DNA of 60,921 nucleotides from Bacteroidales bacterium UBA6397 (GTDB taxonomy: Bacteria; Bacteroidota; Bacteroidia; Bacteroidales; UBA932): the NCBI GenBank assembly GCA_002439875.1, contig DJQB01000005.1, forward strand, positions 1 through 60,921, read 5' to 3'. Made by a program: the position numbers and the translations under genes. Position 1 is the stretch's first letter, and each line of letters begins with the position of its first letter. Shown here piece by piece: positions 44,384 through 53,360 of the stretch. The notes under the pieces were generated by a model. The model was not told where the DNA came from and did no database searches. It saw only the letters and a program-made list of their open reading frames with translations.

Positions 44384-45946
44384 ATGAAAGGACATCCTAA
44401 AGGACTGATTTCAGCGGCGCTGAGCAATATGGGCGAGCGCTTCGGGTACTACATTATGAATGCGGTTCTCACTCTCTTCCTTTGCTCGAAGTTCGGGCTG
44501 AGTGACGAGACCGGAGGACTCATCTACTCATTCTTCTATGCGGGAATATACATTCTCAGCCTTGTTGGAGGCATCATCGCCGACCGCACCCAGAACTACA
44601 AGGGGACCATCCAGAAAGGTCTCATCATCATGGCGTTGGGTTATGTGGTTCTCTCCGTCCCGATTCTCGCGACACCTGAGAACAAGGCGTGGCTGCTACC
44701 GTTGACCTGCTTTGCGCTCTTCCTCATCGCTTTCGGTAACGGCCTGTTCAAAGGCAACCTACAGGCGATCGTCGGCCAAATGTACGACAACTTCGAGGCC
44801 GAGGCGGCGAAAGAAGGTCCAGAGGCTCTCAAAGAGGCACAGGGAAAACGTGACTCCGGATTCCAAATCTTCTACGTGTTCATCAACATCGGAGGCCTTG
44901 TGGCTCCGTTCGTGGCTCCGCTTCTGAGAAGCTGGTGGCTGAAGGTAAACGGATTCGTCTATAACTCCCAGCTCCCGAGACTCTGCCACGAGTTCATCAA
45001 TAACGGAACGACCTCGCAGAACTTCCTCGACGAGGCGGCGAAGGCCGGAGCAGATCCTGCAGTCCTGGCACAAGGCGGCGAGGCCATCGGACAGTTCTGC
45101 ACAAGCTATCTGGACGTATTCAACGCCGGAATCCACTACTCGTTCATCGCATCGGTTGTGGCCATGATGATCTCTCTTGTGATTTTCATGGTCAACAAGA
45201 GGAAGTTCCCTACCCCGGCCAAGAAGGCAGCCTCAGCTTCCGCCGGCTACACCGCCGAGGAGAAGGCCACTATGGCCAAGGAGATCAGACAGAGGATGTA
45301 CGCCCTGTTCGCCGTTCTCGGCGTGGTGATCTTCTTCTGGCTCGCTTTCCACCAGAACGGACAGTCCCTTTCACTTTTCGCCCGTGATTTCGTCAACACC
45401 GACAAGATTGCTCCTGAGATCTGGCAGGCTGTGAATCCGTTCTTCGTGATTGTGCTGACTCCGATCATCATGTGGATCTTCGGCGCACTCGGAAAAAGAG
45501 GCAAGCAGATCTCCACTCCTCGCAAGATTGCCTACGGAATGGGCATCGCTGCCACCGCATACCTCTTCCTCGCGATTTTCTCCGGCGTTATGGGATATCC
45601 TTCAGCCACCGCTTTCAGAGGTATGGATGTAGCGCAGCAGGCTACCATGAAGGCTGGGCCTTGGGTTCTGATCGCTACATATTTCTTCCTCACCGTGGCC
45701 GAACTCTTCATCTCCCCTCTCGGGCTTTCGTTCGTGTCAAAGGTAGCCCCGAAGCATCTGCTCGGTCTCTGTCAGGGGCTTTGGCTCGGCGCGACCGCCG
45801 TCGGCAACCTCTTCCTGTGGATCGGACCTCTTATGTACAACAAGATGCCTCTGTGGGCTTGCTGGAGTGTTTTCCTCTGTATGTGTCTCGTAGCCATGGG
45901 CGTGATGCTGGGAATGGTGAAGTGGCTCGAAAAGGTTACTAAATGA
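44384..45946 (+). CDS. Proton-dependent oligopeptide transporter (POT/PTR2)
   Basis: This 520-residue MFS transporter imports di- and tripeptides with H+. The first helices hold ALSNMGERFGYYIMNAVLTL (the E-R-F-x-Y-Y proton-coupling motif), and the next segment has GGIIADRTQNYKG. The length and a longer loop after helix 5 to 6 are typical for the Bacteroidetes POT group. The last codon overlaps the ATG of the next gene (ATGA). Fits a peptide-fermenting gut-type lifestyle, as does the nearby pepD gene. Confidence 0.93.
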   Translation: MKGHPKGLISAALSNMGERFGYYIMNAVLTLFLCSKFGLSDETGGLIYSFFYAGIYILSLVGGIIADRTQNYKGTIQKGLIIMALGYVVLSVPILATPENKAWLLPLTCFALFLIAFGNGLFKGNLQAIVGQMYDNFEAEAAKEGPEALKEAQGKRDSGFQIFYVFINIGGLVAPFVAPLLRSWWLKVNGFVYNSQLPRLCHEFINNGTTSQNFLDEAAKAGADPAVLAQGGEAIGQFCTSYLDVFNAGIHYSFIASVVAMMISLVIFMVNKRKFPTPAKKAASASAGYTAEEKATMAKEIRQRMYALFAVLGVVIFFWLAFHQNGQSLSLFARDFVNTDKIAPEIWQAVNPFFVIVLTPIIMWIFGALGKRGKQISTPRKIAYGMGIAATAYLFLAIFSGVMGYPSATAFRGMDVAQQATMKAGPWVLIATYFFLTVAELFISPLGLSFVSKVAPKHLLGLCQGLWLGATAVGNLFLWIGPLMYNKMPLWACWSVFLCMCLVAMGVMLGMVKWLEKVTK

Positions 45947-46662
45947 CCGAAGAGACAAGACAGAATTTAATCCTGTGGGCTGAGACCTACAACGCTCCTC
46001 AGTACTTTCAGGAAGACCCGATAGCTTTCCCGACCTTGTTCGCACAGCGTTTCAAGGCCGGGAAACGCTCTTTGGCCGATGTTGAGATCGCGGCTGTCTT
46101 CGCGGCTCACTTCGCCTGGGGCCGCAGGGCTATGATTATCAGAGACTGCGGCAGGCTATTCGAGGAAATGGGCTGGAAGCCTTACGAATATGTTATGCGC
46201 GGCAAGTGGCGTGACGACGACACCAGCATCCATCGCACCGTCAAATGGAGCGAGGTTGCGGGAATATGCTCCCGCCTGAAAAAGGCCTATGAGTCAAGCA
46301 CCTCCCTCGAATCACTGTCACAGGATGAATTCAGGACGAATGTATTCGGCCAGAAATCCGACCCCAAGGCTCCCAACAAAAAAATAAACATGATGAGGCG
46401 CTGGATGGTCCGGAATGACTGCAAGGTGGATTTGGGAATATGGAAGGACACAGATCCCGCCGATCTTCTCATCCCGCTGGACGTTCACGTCTATGACGAG
46501 GCGACAGCGCTTGGGCTCACCTCAAGAAAGCAGAAGGACATTGCGACCGTGAGGGAGATCACCGGTTGCTTCGCGGACATATTCCCGGGCGACCCTTGCA
46601 AGGGGGACTTCTCCCTCTTCGGATATGGTGTCACGCATCCCAATCCGGCCAAAACAAAGTAA
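45943..46662 (+). CDS. TIGR02757 (DUF2400) family protein
   Basis: This is a 239-residue cytoplasmic protein. Recognisable blocks are DVEIAAVFAAHFAWGRRAMI, NMMRRWMVRNDCKVDLGIW and LIPLDVHVYDEATALGLTSR, ending with GCFADIFPGDPCKGDFSLFG. These are hallmarks of the TIGR02757 family, which resembles helix-hairpin-helix DNA glycosylase folds in its C-terminal half (the ADIFPGDPCKGDF part). The function is not established. It overlaps the POT gene by 4 bp and is translationally coupled to it. Confidence 0.85.
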   Translation: MTEETRQNLILWAETYNAPQYFQEDPIAFPTLFAQRFKAGKRSLADVEIAAVFAAHFAWGRRAMIIRDCGRLFEEMGWKPYEYVMRGKWRDDDTSIHRTVKWSEVAGICSRLKKAYESSTSLESLSQDEFRTNVFGQKSDPKAPNKKINMMRRWMVRNDCKVDLGIWKDTDPADLLIPLDVHVYDEATALGLTSRKQKDIATVREITGCFADIFPGDPCKGDFSLFGYGVTHPNPAKTK

Positions 46663-46743
46663 CAGGTATATTCGTATAATTATAAGGTGCAGCCAAAGTT
46701 TGCGGTTGCCCGCTATTGACTGCCCGCCTGTGGGAATGAAATT

Positions 46744-47367
46744 ATGCCGAGACTTTTCATAATAGCCGGTTGCAACGGCTCCGGAAAGACCACCGCGTCA
46801 TACGCGCTTCTGCCGGGGATGCTGGAATGCAGCGAGTTCGTGAACTCCGACGAGTTCGCGAAAAGTCTTTCGCCTTTCCATCCGGAAAGCGCCTACGTGG
46901 CTGCCAGCCGGTATATGCTTATGAAAATGAGGTTTTTACTGCAGAACAAGGCTGATTTCTGCATCGAGACCACGCTTGCGACCCGGTTCCTGCTTAAGGT
47001 GATAAAAGAAGCCAAAAAGGCCGGATACTACGTGACCATACTTTACTTCTGGCTCAACTCTCCGGATCTTGCGGTAGCTCGTGTGGCAGCCAGGGTGGCG
47101 GCCGGAGGACACAACATCAAGGAGGGTACCATCAGAAGACGCTACAATGTCGGGCTTCACTATCTGTTCAGAGATTTTATGTCTCTATGTGACAGATGGC
47201 TTCTCCTGGACAATTCAAATGTTCCTTTCACGATTGTGGCCGAGTCGTCAGAGGATGGGAAGATCATCCGGGAGCCTGAGAAATTCAGCAAGATCCAGAC
47301 GATCAACGAAGAATACGAAAAACATCTGAAAGAAGAGAAAAAGGAAACAAAGAATGTACAAGGATAA
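46744..47367 (+). CDS. Zeta-toxin-like P-loop kinase
   Basis: The 207 residues begin MPRLFIIAGCNGSGKTTASY, a Walker A loop (residues 9-17). VNSDEFAKSLSPFHPESAYV carries the NSDE block typical of zeta toxins. DFCIETTLATRFLLKVIKEA and TILYFWLNSPDLAVARVAAR follow, with an Arg-rich lid RRRYNVGLHYL. Zeta toxins phosphorylate UDP-GlcNAc; stand-alone chromosomal homologues are common and their substrate is unknown. No epsilon antitoxin is seen: the neighbour upstream is TIGR02757. The gene's last 14 bp overlap the start of tldD, so the two are expressed together. Confidence 0.82.
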   Translation: MPRLFIIAGCNGSGKTTASYALLPGMLECSEFVNSDEFAKSLSPFHPESAYVAASRYMLMKMRFLLQNKADFCIETTLATRFLLKVIKEAKKAGYYVTILYFWLNSPDLAVARVAARVAAGGHNIKEGTIRRRYNVGLHYLFRDFMSLCDRWLLLDNSNVPFTIVAESSEDGKIIREPEKFSKIQTINEEYEKHLKEEKKETKNVQG

Positions 47368-48778
47368 GAATTTCTATCTCAACCTATTCCAAGTCAGTGA
47401 GCCACTGCTGGAAAAGCTGGTTGCAGATGGACTGAAAGGAGGTGGCAGCTATTGCGACCTATTCTTCGAGAACACATCCTACAACGACCTCTTGCTGCGA
47501 GATGGAGTAGTCTCCTCAGGCGGATTCCACATCGACTACGGTGTCGGGATAAGGGTCCTCAATGGAGATAAGACCGGCTACGCCTATTCAGAAAGCATAG
47601 ACTCACACTCTATGGCCAAGGCGGCTCTTGCCGCATCCAAGATAGCGGAAGACGGCACTGGAACAGCGGCGGCAATCAAATGCAGGACTGTCTCCACGCC
47701 GGATGACAGATATTCCTGCAAATATGATTGGAGATCCGTCGACGCGGCTTGGCTCGTACCGTGGCTGGAAAAATTGGAGGAGAAGATTGCTGCGAAAGAT
47801 TCCAGAATAGTGAAGATCATAGTGTCGTTCTCAGGACAGGTCAGCGACATCCTGATGTTCAATTCCTTGGGAGAGTTGACCTTCGAGACAAGGCCGATGG
47901 GAGTCCTGTCAGCCTCTGTCGTGTTCAGCCAAGAAGGTAAGATTGAGAACAAGAACGCCTCTCAGGCGTACCGTGCGGGTACAGAAATGCTAACGGAATC
48001 GCTTCTTGATGAGATAGCGGACAGCATCGAGGCCGGGATCGACGACCGATTCGCCGCCAGACGTCCGAAAGGCGGACAAATGCCTGTCGTGATGGGTGCC
48101 GGAGCGTCAGGAATATTGCTGCACGAGGCTATGGGACACGCATTTGAGGCGGACTTCAACAGGAAAGGCCAGTCCATCTTCTCCGAGAAAATGGGACAGA
48201 AAATCTGCAACGGCTGCATCTCGATTGTGGATGACGGAACCATTCCGTTCAACAGAGGTGCGGTCAATTTCGACGACGAAGGCATTCCGGGACAAAAGAC
48301 ATATATGGTAAAAGACGGAGTCTTGACCTCTTACCTACACGACAGGATCAGCGCCGGTTTCTACGGGGTTCCCTCTACCGGCAACGGACGGCGAGAGTCA
48401 TTTCGCTACGCCCCGATCCCGCGAATGAGGGCGACCTACATGGAAAGCGGCAAGGCCGACAAGGAAAGCATCATCGCTTCTGTGAAGAAAGGAATCTATG
48501 TGGATCAGTTCAGCAACGGTGAGGTGCAGATCGGAGAGGGCGATTTCACATTCTTCGTAAAGAGCGGGTTCCTCATCGAGAACGGACGGCTGACCCAGCC
48601 GGTCAAGGACATCAACATCATCGGTAACGGACCGCAGGCGTTGACCGACATTGTGGCCGTGGGTAATGATCTCAAGATTGACAACGGGGCCTGGACCTGC
48701 GGAAAGGGGCAGAGTTGCCCGGTTTCGTGCGGAATCCCTACGGTGCTGATAAACAAACTGACAGTCGGAGGAGAATAA
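47354..48778 (+). CDS. tldD: Metalloprotease TldD homologue
   Basis: This 474-residue subunit of the TldD/TldE protease has the zinc motif HEAMGH at residue 257 (within LLHEAMGHAFEADF), plus conserved segments LLRDGVVSSGGFHIDYGVGI and GSYCDLFFENT. The C-terminal block has VKDINIIGNGPQALTDIVAV. TldD and TldE form a hetero-oligomer that trims peptides, for example microcin B17 leader or the CcdA antitoxin. It is followed by tldE one base later. The overlap with the zeta-like kinase upstream is 14 bp. Confidence 0.93.
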   Translation: MYKDKNFYLNLFQVSEPLLEKLVADGLKGGGSYCDLFFENTSYNDLLLRDGVVSSGGFHIDYGVGIRVLNGDKTGYAYSESIDSHSMAKAALAASKIAEDGTGTAAAIKCRTVSTPDDRYSCKYDWRSVDAAWLVPWLEKLEEKIAAKDSRIVKIIVSFSGQVSDILMFNSLGELTFETRPMGVLSASVVFSQEGKIENKNASQAYRAGTEMLTESLLDEIADSIEAGIDDRFAARRPKGGQMPVVMGAGASGILLHEAMGHAFEADFNRKGQSIFSEKMGQKICNGCISIVDDGTIPFNRGAVNFDDEGIPGQKTYMVKDGVLTSYLHDRISAGFYGVPSTGNGRRESFRYAPIPRMRATYMESGKADKESIIASVKKGIYVDQFSNGEVQIGEGDFTFFVKSGFLIENGRLTQPVKDINIIGNGPQALTDIVAVGNDLKIDNGAWTCGKGQSCPVSCGIPTVLINKLTVGGE

Positions 48779-48779
48779 A

Positions 48780-50195
48780 ATGGAAGAGATAAACGGAATG
48801 TTGACAGAGCTTGAGATAAAAGTCGCTGACGCCTGTCTGCGAAAGGCACTCGACCTTGGAGCCGACAAAGTCCGTATCACTCTGAACAAGAGCCTTATGG
48901 AGCTGTTCGGAACTCTCAACGGAGAATTAGACAAGGTGAACCACTGCCTTGACAGATCGATCAGCGTCTGCCTTTTCGTGGACGGAAGGTTCGGAAGTTT
49001 TTCCACCAACAGACTGGTGGAAAGCGAGCTGGATAGCTTTTTAAAAAATGCGGTCGCAACGGTCAAGATGCTTGCGGACGACCCTTGCAGGGAGTTGCCG
49101 GATCCGTCCAGGACGGCCAAAAACGCGGTTACAGGCAAAGAGCTCGGGCTTTATGACGAGGCTTATTCCACCCTGTCATCGGACAAGAGGCTCAGGATGG
49201 CTATAGACGCGAGCATATTCAAAAAGCATTGCGGCGACGGTCTGATCTCGGAGGAGGGTGAATACTCAGATTCCATCTTCGACTCGCTGGTGATTGACTC
49301 CAACGGACTTAGATGCCGCCACACCGAGACTTCCTTCGAATATGGGGTCGAAGTGACGGTGCGGGATGCGGATGGCAACCGGTACAGCAGTTATTGGTGG
49401 GACGCCACCCCTATGCTCAAGGGTTTGAATATCCAGGATTGCGGTGAGACTGCATTCAGGCGTGCTATGGCGCAGATCGGACCGGTCAAGATTGAGAGCA
49501 GGAAATATTCGATGGTCATTGACAGCGAAGTTGCGTCGAGGCTTTTGATGCCTGTGCTGAACGCTCTTGGAGGATACTCATTGCAGCAGAAGAACTCGTT
49601 TATGCTGGATTCGCTGGGGAAGAAAATGTTTCCGGAGTGGCTTAACATCTGGGACAAGCCGGTGAGTGTCGGGGAGACGGGATCAAGGCTGTTTGATTCC
49701 GAGGGTGTTGCGACCGCAGAGACACCGATTATTGAGAATGGTGTGGTGAAGGAATATTTCCTCAACACTTATATGTCACGGAAGATGGGTGTCGAGCCGA
49801 CTATTGAGGACGCTACCAGACCAGTGCTTCTGCCTTGTGTCGCACCATTGGTCGCCGGCAAGTTCAATTCGATGGTTGGTGACCCCTGTCGGACCACAAG
49901 ATCAGTGACTGGAGGAATGGACAAGGAGGAACTGATGCGCATAGTCGGCGACGGCATTCTTGTGACAGGCCTCAACGGCGGCAACAGCAACTCTGCCACC
50001 GGCGACTTCTCCTTCGGGGTGGAGGGATTCCTTTTCAAGGACGGGAAGATTGTGCATCCAGTCCGCGAGATGCTGATAACCGGCAATCTTCTCACTCTTT
50101 GGAACAATCTTCTGGCCGCTGGAAACGACGCGAGGTTCTGTAAGTCAAAACTTATTCCTACCTTAGCGTTCGGAAATGTGGACTTCAGTGCGTGA
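48780..50195 (+). CDS. TldE/PmbA-type partner subunit
   Basis: This 471-residue partner protein lacks the HEXXXH motif of TldD but keeps the fold. MEEINGMLTELEIKVADACL begins the N-domain, and KVNHCLDRSISVCLFVDGRF matches the beta core. NGGNSNSATGDFSFGVEGFL in the C-terminal domain is the PmbA signature. It would serve as the non-catalytic or substrate-guiding half of the protease. ATG 48780 lies one base after the tldD stop. Members from Bacteroidetes are often annotated only as TldD/PmbA family. Confidence 0.88.
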   Translation: MEEINGMLTELEIKVADACLRKALDLGADKVRITLNKSLMELFGTLNGELDKVNHCLDRSISVCLFVDGRFGSFSTNRLVESELDSFLKNAVATVKMLADDPCRELPDPSRTAKNAVTGKELGLYDEAYSTLSSDKRLRMAIDASIFKKHCGDGLISEEGEYSDSIFDSLVIDSNGLRCRHTETSFEYGVEVTVRDADGNRYSSYWWDATPMLKGLNIQDCGETAFRRAMAQIGPVKIESRKYSMVIDSEVASRLLMPVLNALGGYSLQQKNSFMLDSLGKKMFPEWLNIWDKPVSVGETGSRLFDSEGVATAETPIIENGVVKEYFLNTYMSRKMGVEPTIEDATRPVLLPCVAPLVAGKFNSMVGDPCRTTRSVTGGMDKEELMRIVGDGILVTGLNGGNSNSATGDFSFGVEGFLFKDGKIVHPVREMLITGNLLTLWNNLLAAGNDARFCKSKLIPTLAFGNVDFSA

Positions 50196-50257
50196 CACCA
50201 AGTGCGTACAAAGTCATAACAAACAGACAATAAACATTTTAACAATAAATCATCATT

Positions 50258-50881
50258 ATGAAAGTACAGAAAAACAATGTGGTCAAGTTGACCTACGAAC
50301 TTATGGTGGACGGAAAACTCGCTGACAAGGCGACAGATGAGCGTCCGCTTGACTACATCCACGGAACACATATGCTCCTCCCGAAATTCGAGAGCGAGGT
50401 GGAAGGCAAGGAGCCGGGTGACAAGTTCGAGTTCACCCTCACTCCGGAGGAAGGCTATGGCACATTCGACGAGAGCCGCCTGATAGAGCTTCCAAAGGCA
50501 GCGTTCGAGATCGACGGAAAGGTACGTGAGGATCTTCTCGTTGTGGGTCAAGTGATTCCGATGCTCAGCAACACCGGCCAGGTCGTGCAGGGGACAGTAC
50601 GCGAGGTAAAACCTGACACGGTTGTCATGGACTTCAACCACCCGATGGCTGGTAAAACTCTGAATTTCACTGGTAAGGTTGTCAGTGTGCGTGAAGCCAC
50701 CGAAAAGGAACTCAAGGAAGGCCTTCACGGAGAGTTCCTCCCACAGGAAGAGCACGAGTGCCATTGTCATAAAGACGGCTGCGATTGCAACGGTGAGGGG
50801 CACAAGGACGGTGAGTGCTGCCACGGAGAAGGCAATAAGGATGGCGAGTGCTGCCACGGCAACGGCGACTGCCACAAATAG
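50258..50881 (+). CDS. slyD: FKBP-type peptidyl-prolyl isomerase, SlyD-like, with a Cys/His-rich tail
   Basis: This 207-residue protein has an FKBP domain with a chaperone insertion. MKVQKNNVVKLTYELMVDGK and DYIHGTHMLLPKFESEVEGK form the catalytic FKBP face, PEEGYGTFDESRLIELPKAA starts the insert-in-flap region, and VVMDFNHPMAGKTLNFTGKV closes the core, as in SlyD. The last 40 residues form a metal-binding tail rich in Cys and His: HECHCHKDGCDCNGEG, then two copies of KDGECCHGEGN / KDGECCHGNGD, ending CHK. SlyD uses such a tail to bind nickel for hydrogenase maturation in E. coli. The tail repeat differs in sequence from that of E. coli. Confidence 0.9.
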   Translation: MKVQKNNVVKLTYELMVDGKLADKATDERPLDYIHGTHMLLPKFESEVEGKEPGDKFEFTLTPEEGYGTFDESRLIELPKAAFEIDGKVREDLLVVGQVIPMLSNTGQVVQGTVREVKPDTVVMDFNHPMAGKTLNFTGKVVSVREATEKELKEGLHGEFLPQEEHECHCHKDGCDCNGEGHKDGECCHGEGNKDGECCHGNGDCHK

Positions 50882-50893
50882 TGATCAAGGAAT

Positions 50894-52000
50894 ATGCGTA
50901 CGGCGGTTGTCATACTGAACTGGAACACAAAGGATTATCTTGAGCGTTTCCTGCCCGGACTGCTGGCTTCGGCCACAGACGGAGCGGAGATCATCGTCGC
51001 AGACAGTGCCTCCACGGACGGTTCGATGGAGATGCTGTCCGAGAGATTCCCGACAGTACGGCAGATCCGCCTGGACAGGAACTACGGCTTCACCGGCGGC
51101 TACAACAGAGCCTTCAAGGCAGTCTGCGAACTGCCGGATGCCGGAGATCTTGAATATTTTGTCCTAATCAACTCAGACATAGAAGTCCCAAAGGACTGGC
51201 TTGTACCACTGACTGAATGGATGGACAGTCATCCGGACTGCGCGGCCTGCGCCCCGAAGCTCCATTCTTGGTACGAAAAAGACACCTTTGAATATGCCGG
51301 AGCGGCCGGCGGAATGCTGGACCGTTTCGGATACCCGTTCTGCCGGGGAAGGGTTCTCAAAAGAGTGGAGAAAGACAAAGGTCAGTACGATTCCCCGGCC
51401 AAGGTCTTCTGGGCGACAGGAGCCTGCCTGATGATCCGCAAGACGGAATATTCAAAGATGGGCGGGCTGGACGACAGGTTCTTCGCCCATATGGAGGAGA
51501 TCGACCTCTGCTGGAGGCTTCAGTTGGAGGGGAAAAGCATATTCGTTGTGCCTCAGTCGGTTGTATGGCATCTTGGTGGCGGTACGCTGCCGAACGACTC
51601 CCCGTGGAAGCTGAAGCTTAACTACAGGAACAACCTTCTGATGCTCCAGAACAACCTCGCTAAGACATATTCATTGCAGGAAGTCAGGGAGTTGACACCG
51701 GAAAAGGCGGCCATCAAGGCTTGCAGACGAGCCCGAGGCACCATATTCCTGAGAAAATGTCTGGACGGGTGCTCCGCTCTGTTGTACCTGACGACCGGTA
51801 AGAAGGATTATTTCAAGGCGGTCTGGGAGGCGCACAAGGAATTCCGCAGCCTTGGCGTGAAAACCGATGTCAAGGCGATTCAAGAATATGCCGGCACACA
51901 CATGCGGATTGATGTTCCGGCGCTTTTTCCGAAGTGGATCGTGCCGCTGGCAATGCTCAAGGGGAACGGAATTTTTGACTATTTGAGGAAATTGATATGA
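50894..52000 (+). CDS. Family 2 glycosyltransferase
   Basis: This 368-residue GT-A glycosyltransferase opens with VVILNWNTKDYLERFLPGLL, has the nucleotide-binding block DGAEIIVADSASTDGSMEML and NYGFTGGYNRAFKAV, and carries the D-x-D-like FVLINSDIEVPKDW (Asp in NSD). The acceptor-side motif is FFAHMEEIDLCWRLQLEGK. This is the rhamnosyl-transferase-like (WbbL) branch. No sugar gene cluster is next to it, so the acceptor is unknown. Its end overlaps trkA by 4 bp (ATGA). Confidence 0.9.
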   Translation: MRTAVVILNWNTKDYLERFLPGLLASATDGAEIIVADSASTDGSMEMLSERFPTVRQIRLDRNYGFTGGYNRAFKAVCELPDAGDLEYFVLINSDIEVPKDWLVPLTEWMDSHPDCAACAPKLHSWYEKDTFEYAGAAGGMLDRFGYPFCRGRVLKRVEKDKGQYDSPAKVFWATGACLMIRKTEYSKMGGLDDRFFAHMEEIDLCWRLQLEGKSIFVVPQSVVWHLGGGTLPNDSPWKLKLNYRNNLLMLQNNLAKTYSLQEVRELTPEKAAIKACRRARGTIFLRKCLDGCSALLYLTTGKKDYFKAVWEAHKEFRSLGVKTDVKAIQEYAGTHMRIDVPALFPKWIVPLAMLKGNGIFDYLRKLI

Positions 52001-53355
52001 AAATCGTCATTCAGGGAGCGGGAGATGTAGGTTCGCACCTTGCGAAGATGCTGAGCCTTGAGGCCAATGACATCACAGTCATTGATGATGACCCGCAGAG
52101 ATTGGCCAACATCAGCGCGATAGCAGATGTGATCGCCATTGAGGGTTCGCCGTCATCCTTAAGGATAATGCGCGAGGCAGGTGTGCAGGACGCTGATCTG
52201 TTCATCTCCGTCGTGCCTTTCGTGCCACAGGACGTGAACATCGTGAGCGCGCTTCTCGCCAAGAACCTAGGAGCCAAGAAAGTTACCGCCAGAATTGACG
52301 ACAACGACTTTCTCTCAGCGGAAAACAAGCTGCTGTTCAAACAGATGGGCATAGAACTGATGTTCTATCCCGAAAGACTGGCCGCCGATGAGATCTTCGA
52401 TCTTCTGAAGCACTCTTCCTCGACAGACTCGATGGATTTCGCCCGAGGAAAGCTTCAAGTCGAGGTGTTCAAACTGGAGGAGGACTCCCCTCTTCTGGAC
52501 ATGAAACTCGCCGAATTCGCGGCCATCGCCACAAGCGACGAGCTTCAGTTCCGCGTGATCGCTATCTCCCGTGGCGGCAAGACAATCATGCCGAAGTTCG
52601 ACACCAAGTTCATGTTCAATGACCTCGTGTTCATAATAGCCACCCGCGAGGGAATGACATTCCTGATGAAATTTCTCGGCAAGAGCAACATAGAGGTCGA
52701 CAAGGTAATGATTCTCGGCGGTTCGGCCATCGCCGAACTGGCTGCGGCGAGACTCAGCCAGAAAATCAGTTCGGTAAAGATTCTGGAACGGGACAAGGAG
52801 CGAGGGATGATCCTGTCCGAAAGACTGCCCGACAATGTGATCGTGGTCATCGGCGACGGAAGGAACTCGGACCTGCTTCTTGAAGAAGGAATCAAGGACT
52901 ACGATGCTTTCCTGGCCTTGACCGGTAACGATGAGGCCAATGTGCTGGCCTGCGTGGTGGCCAAGAAGTTCGGCGTTGACCGCACCATCGCCGAGGTAGA
53001 GAACATCGAGTACATACACCTAGCTGAGGAGATGGGAGTCGATTCTGTCATCAACAAGAAACTAATCACCGCAGGCCGCCTTTTCAAGTTCACCCTCAGT
53101 GGCAAGGCCCGCTTGGTCAAGTACATGAGCGGCACAGATGCCGAGGTTCTTGAATATACCGTCGCTCCCGGCAGTGCCATCACCAAAGGCACCCTCAAGG
53201 ACATCACGTTCCCAAAAGACGCTGTGATCGGTGGCCTCATCCGAGGCAGCGAGTCCTACATCGCCATCGGCTCCACCCGCATCGAGCCCTACGACCGCGT
53301 CGTAGTCTTCGCCCTCCCCCACACCGTCAAGGACATCGACCGGCTGTTCAGGTAG
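51997..53355 (+). CDS. trkA: Trk system potassium uptake protein TrkA (NAD-binding RCK)
   Basis: This 452-residue cytoplasmic gating subunit has two RCK units. The first opens with MKIVIQGAGDVGSHLAKMLS (GxGxxG) and TVIDDDPQRLANISAI. The second has MILGGSAIAELAAARLSQ. Each is followed by a RCK_C domain (LKEDSPLLDMKLAEF-like and LEYTVAPGSAITKGTLKD). It regulates a TrkH/TrkG membrane channel through NAD(H) or nucleotide binding. The trkH gene is not in this window. Its stop is 5 bp from the convergent sigma-factor gene. Confidence 0.94.
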   Translation: MKIVIQGAGDVGSHLAKMLSLEANDITVIDDDPQRLANISAIADVIAIEGSPSSLRIMREAGVQDADLFISVVPFVPQDVNIVSALLAKNLGAKKVTARIDDNDFLSAENKLLFKQMGIELMFYPERLAADEIFDLLKHSSSTDSMDFARGKLQVEVFKLEEDSPLLDMKLAEFAAIATSDELQFRVIAISRGGKTIMPKFDTKFMFNDLVFIIATREGMTFLMKFLGKSNIEVDKVMILGGSAIAELAAARLSQKISSVKILERDKERGMILSERLPDNVIVVIGDGRNSDLLLEEGIKDYDAFLALTGNDEANVLACVVAKKFGVDRTIAEVENIEYIHLAEEMGVDSVINKKLITAGRLFKFTLSGKARLVKYMSGTDAEVLEYTVAPGSAITKGTLKDITFPKDAVIGGLIRGSESYIAIGSTRIEPYDRVVVFALPHTVKDIDRLFR

Positions 53356-53360
53356 GTTGC

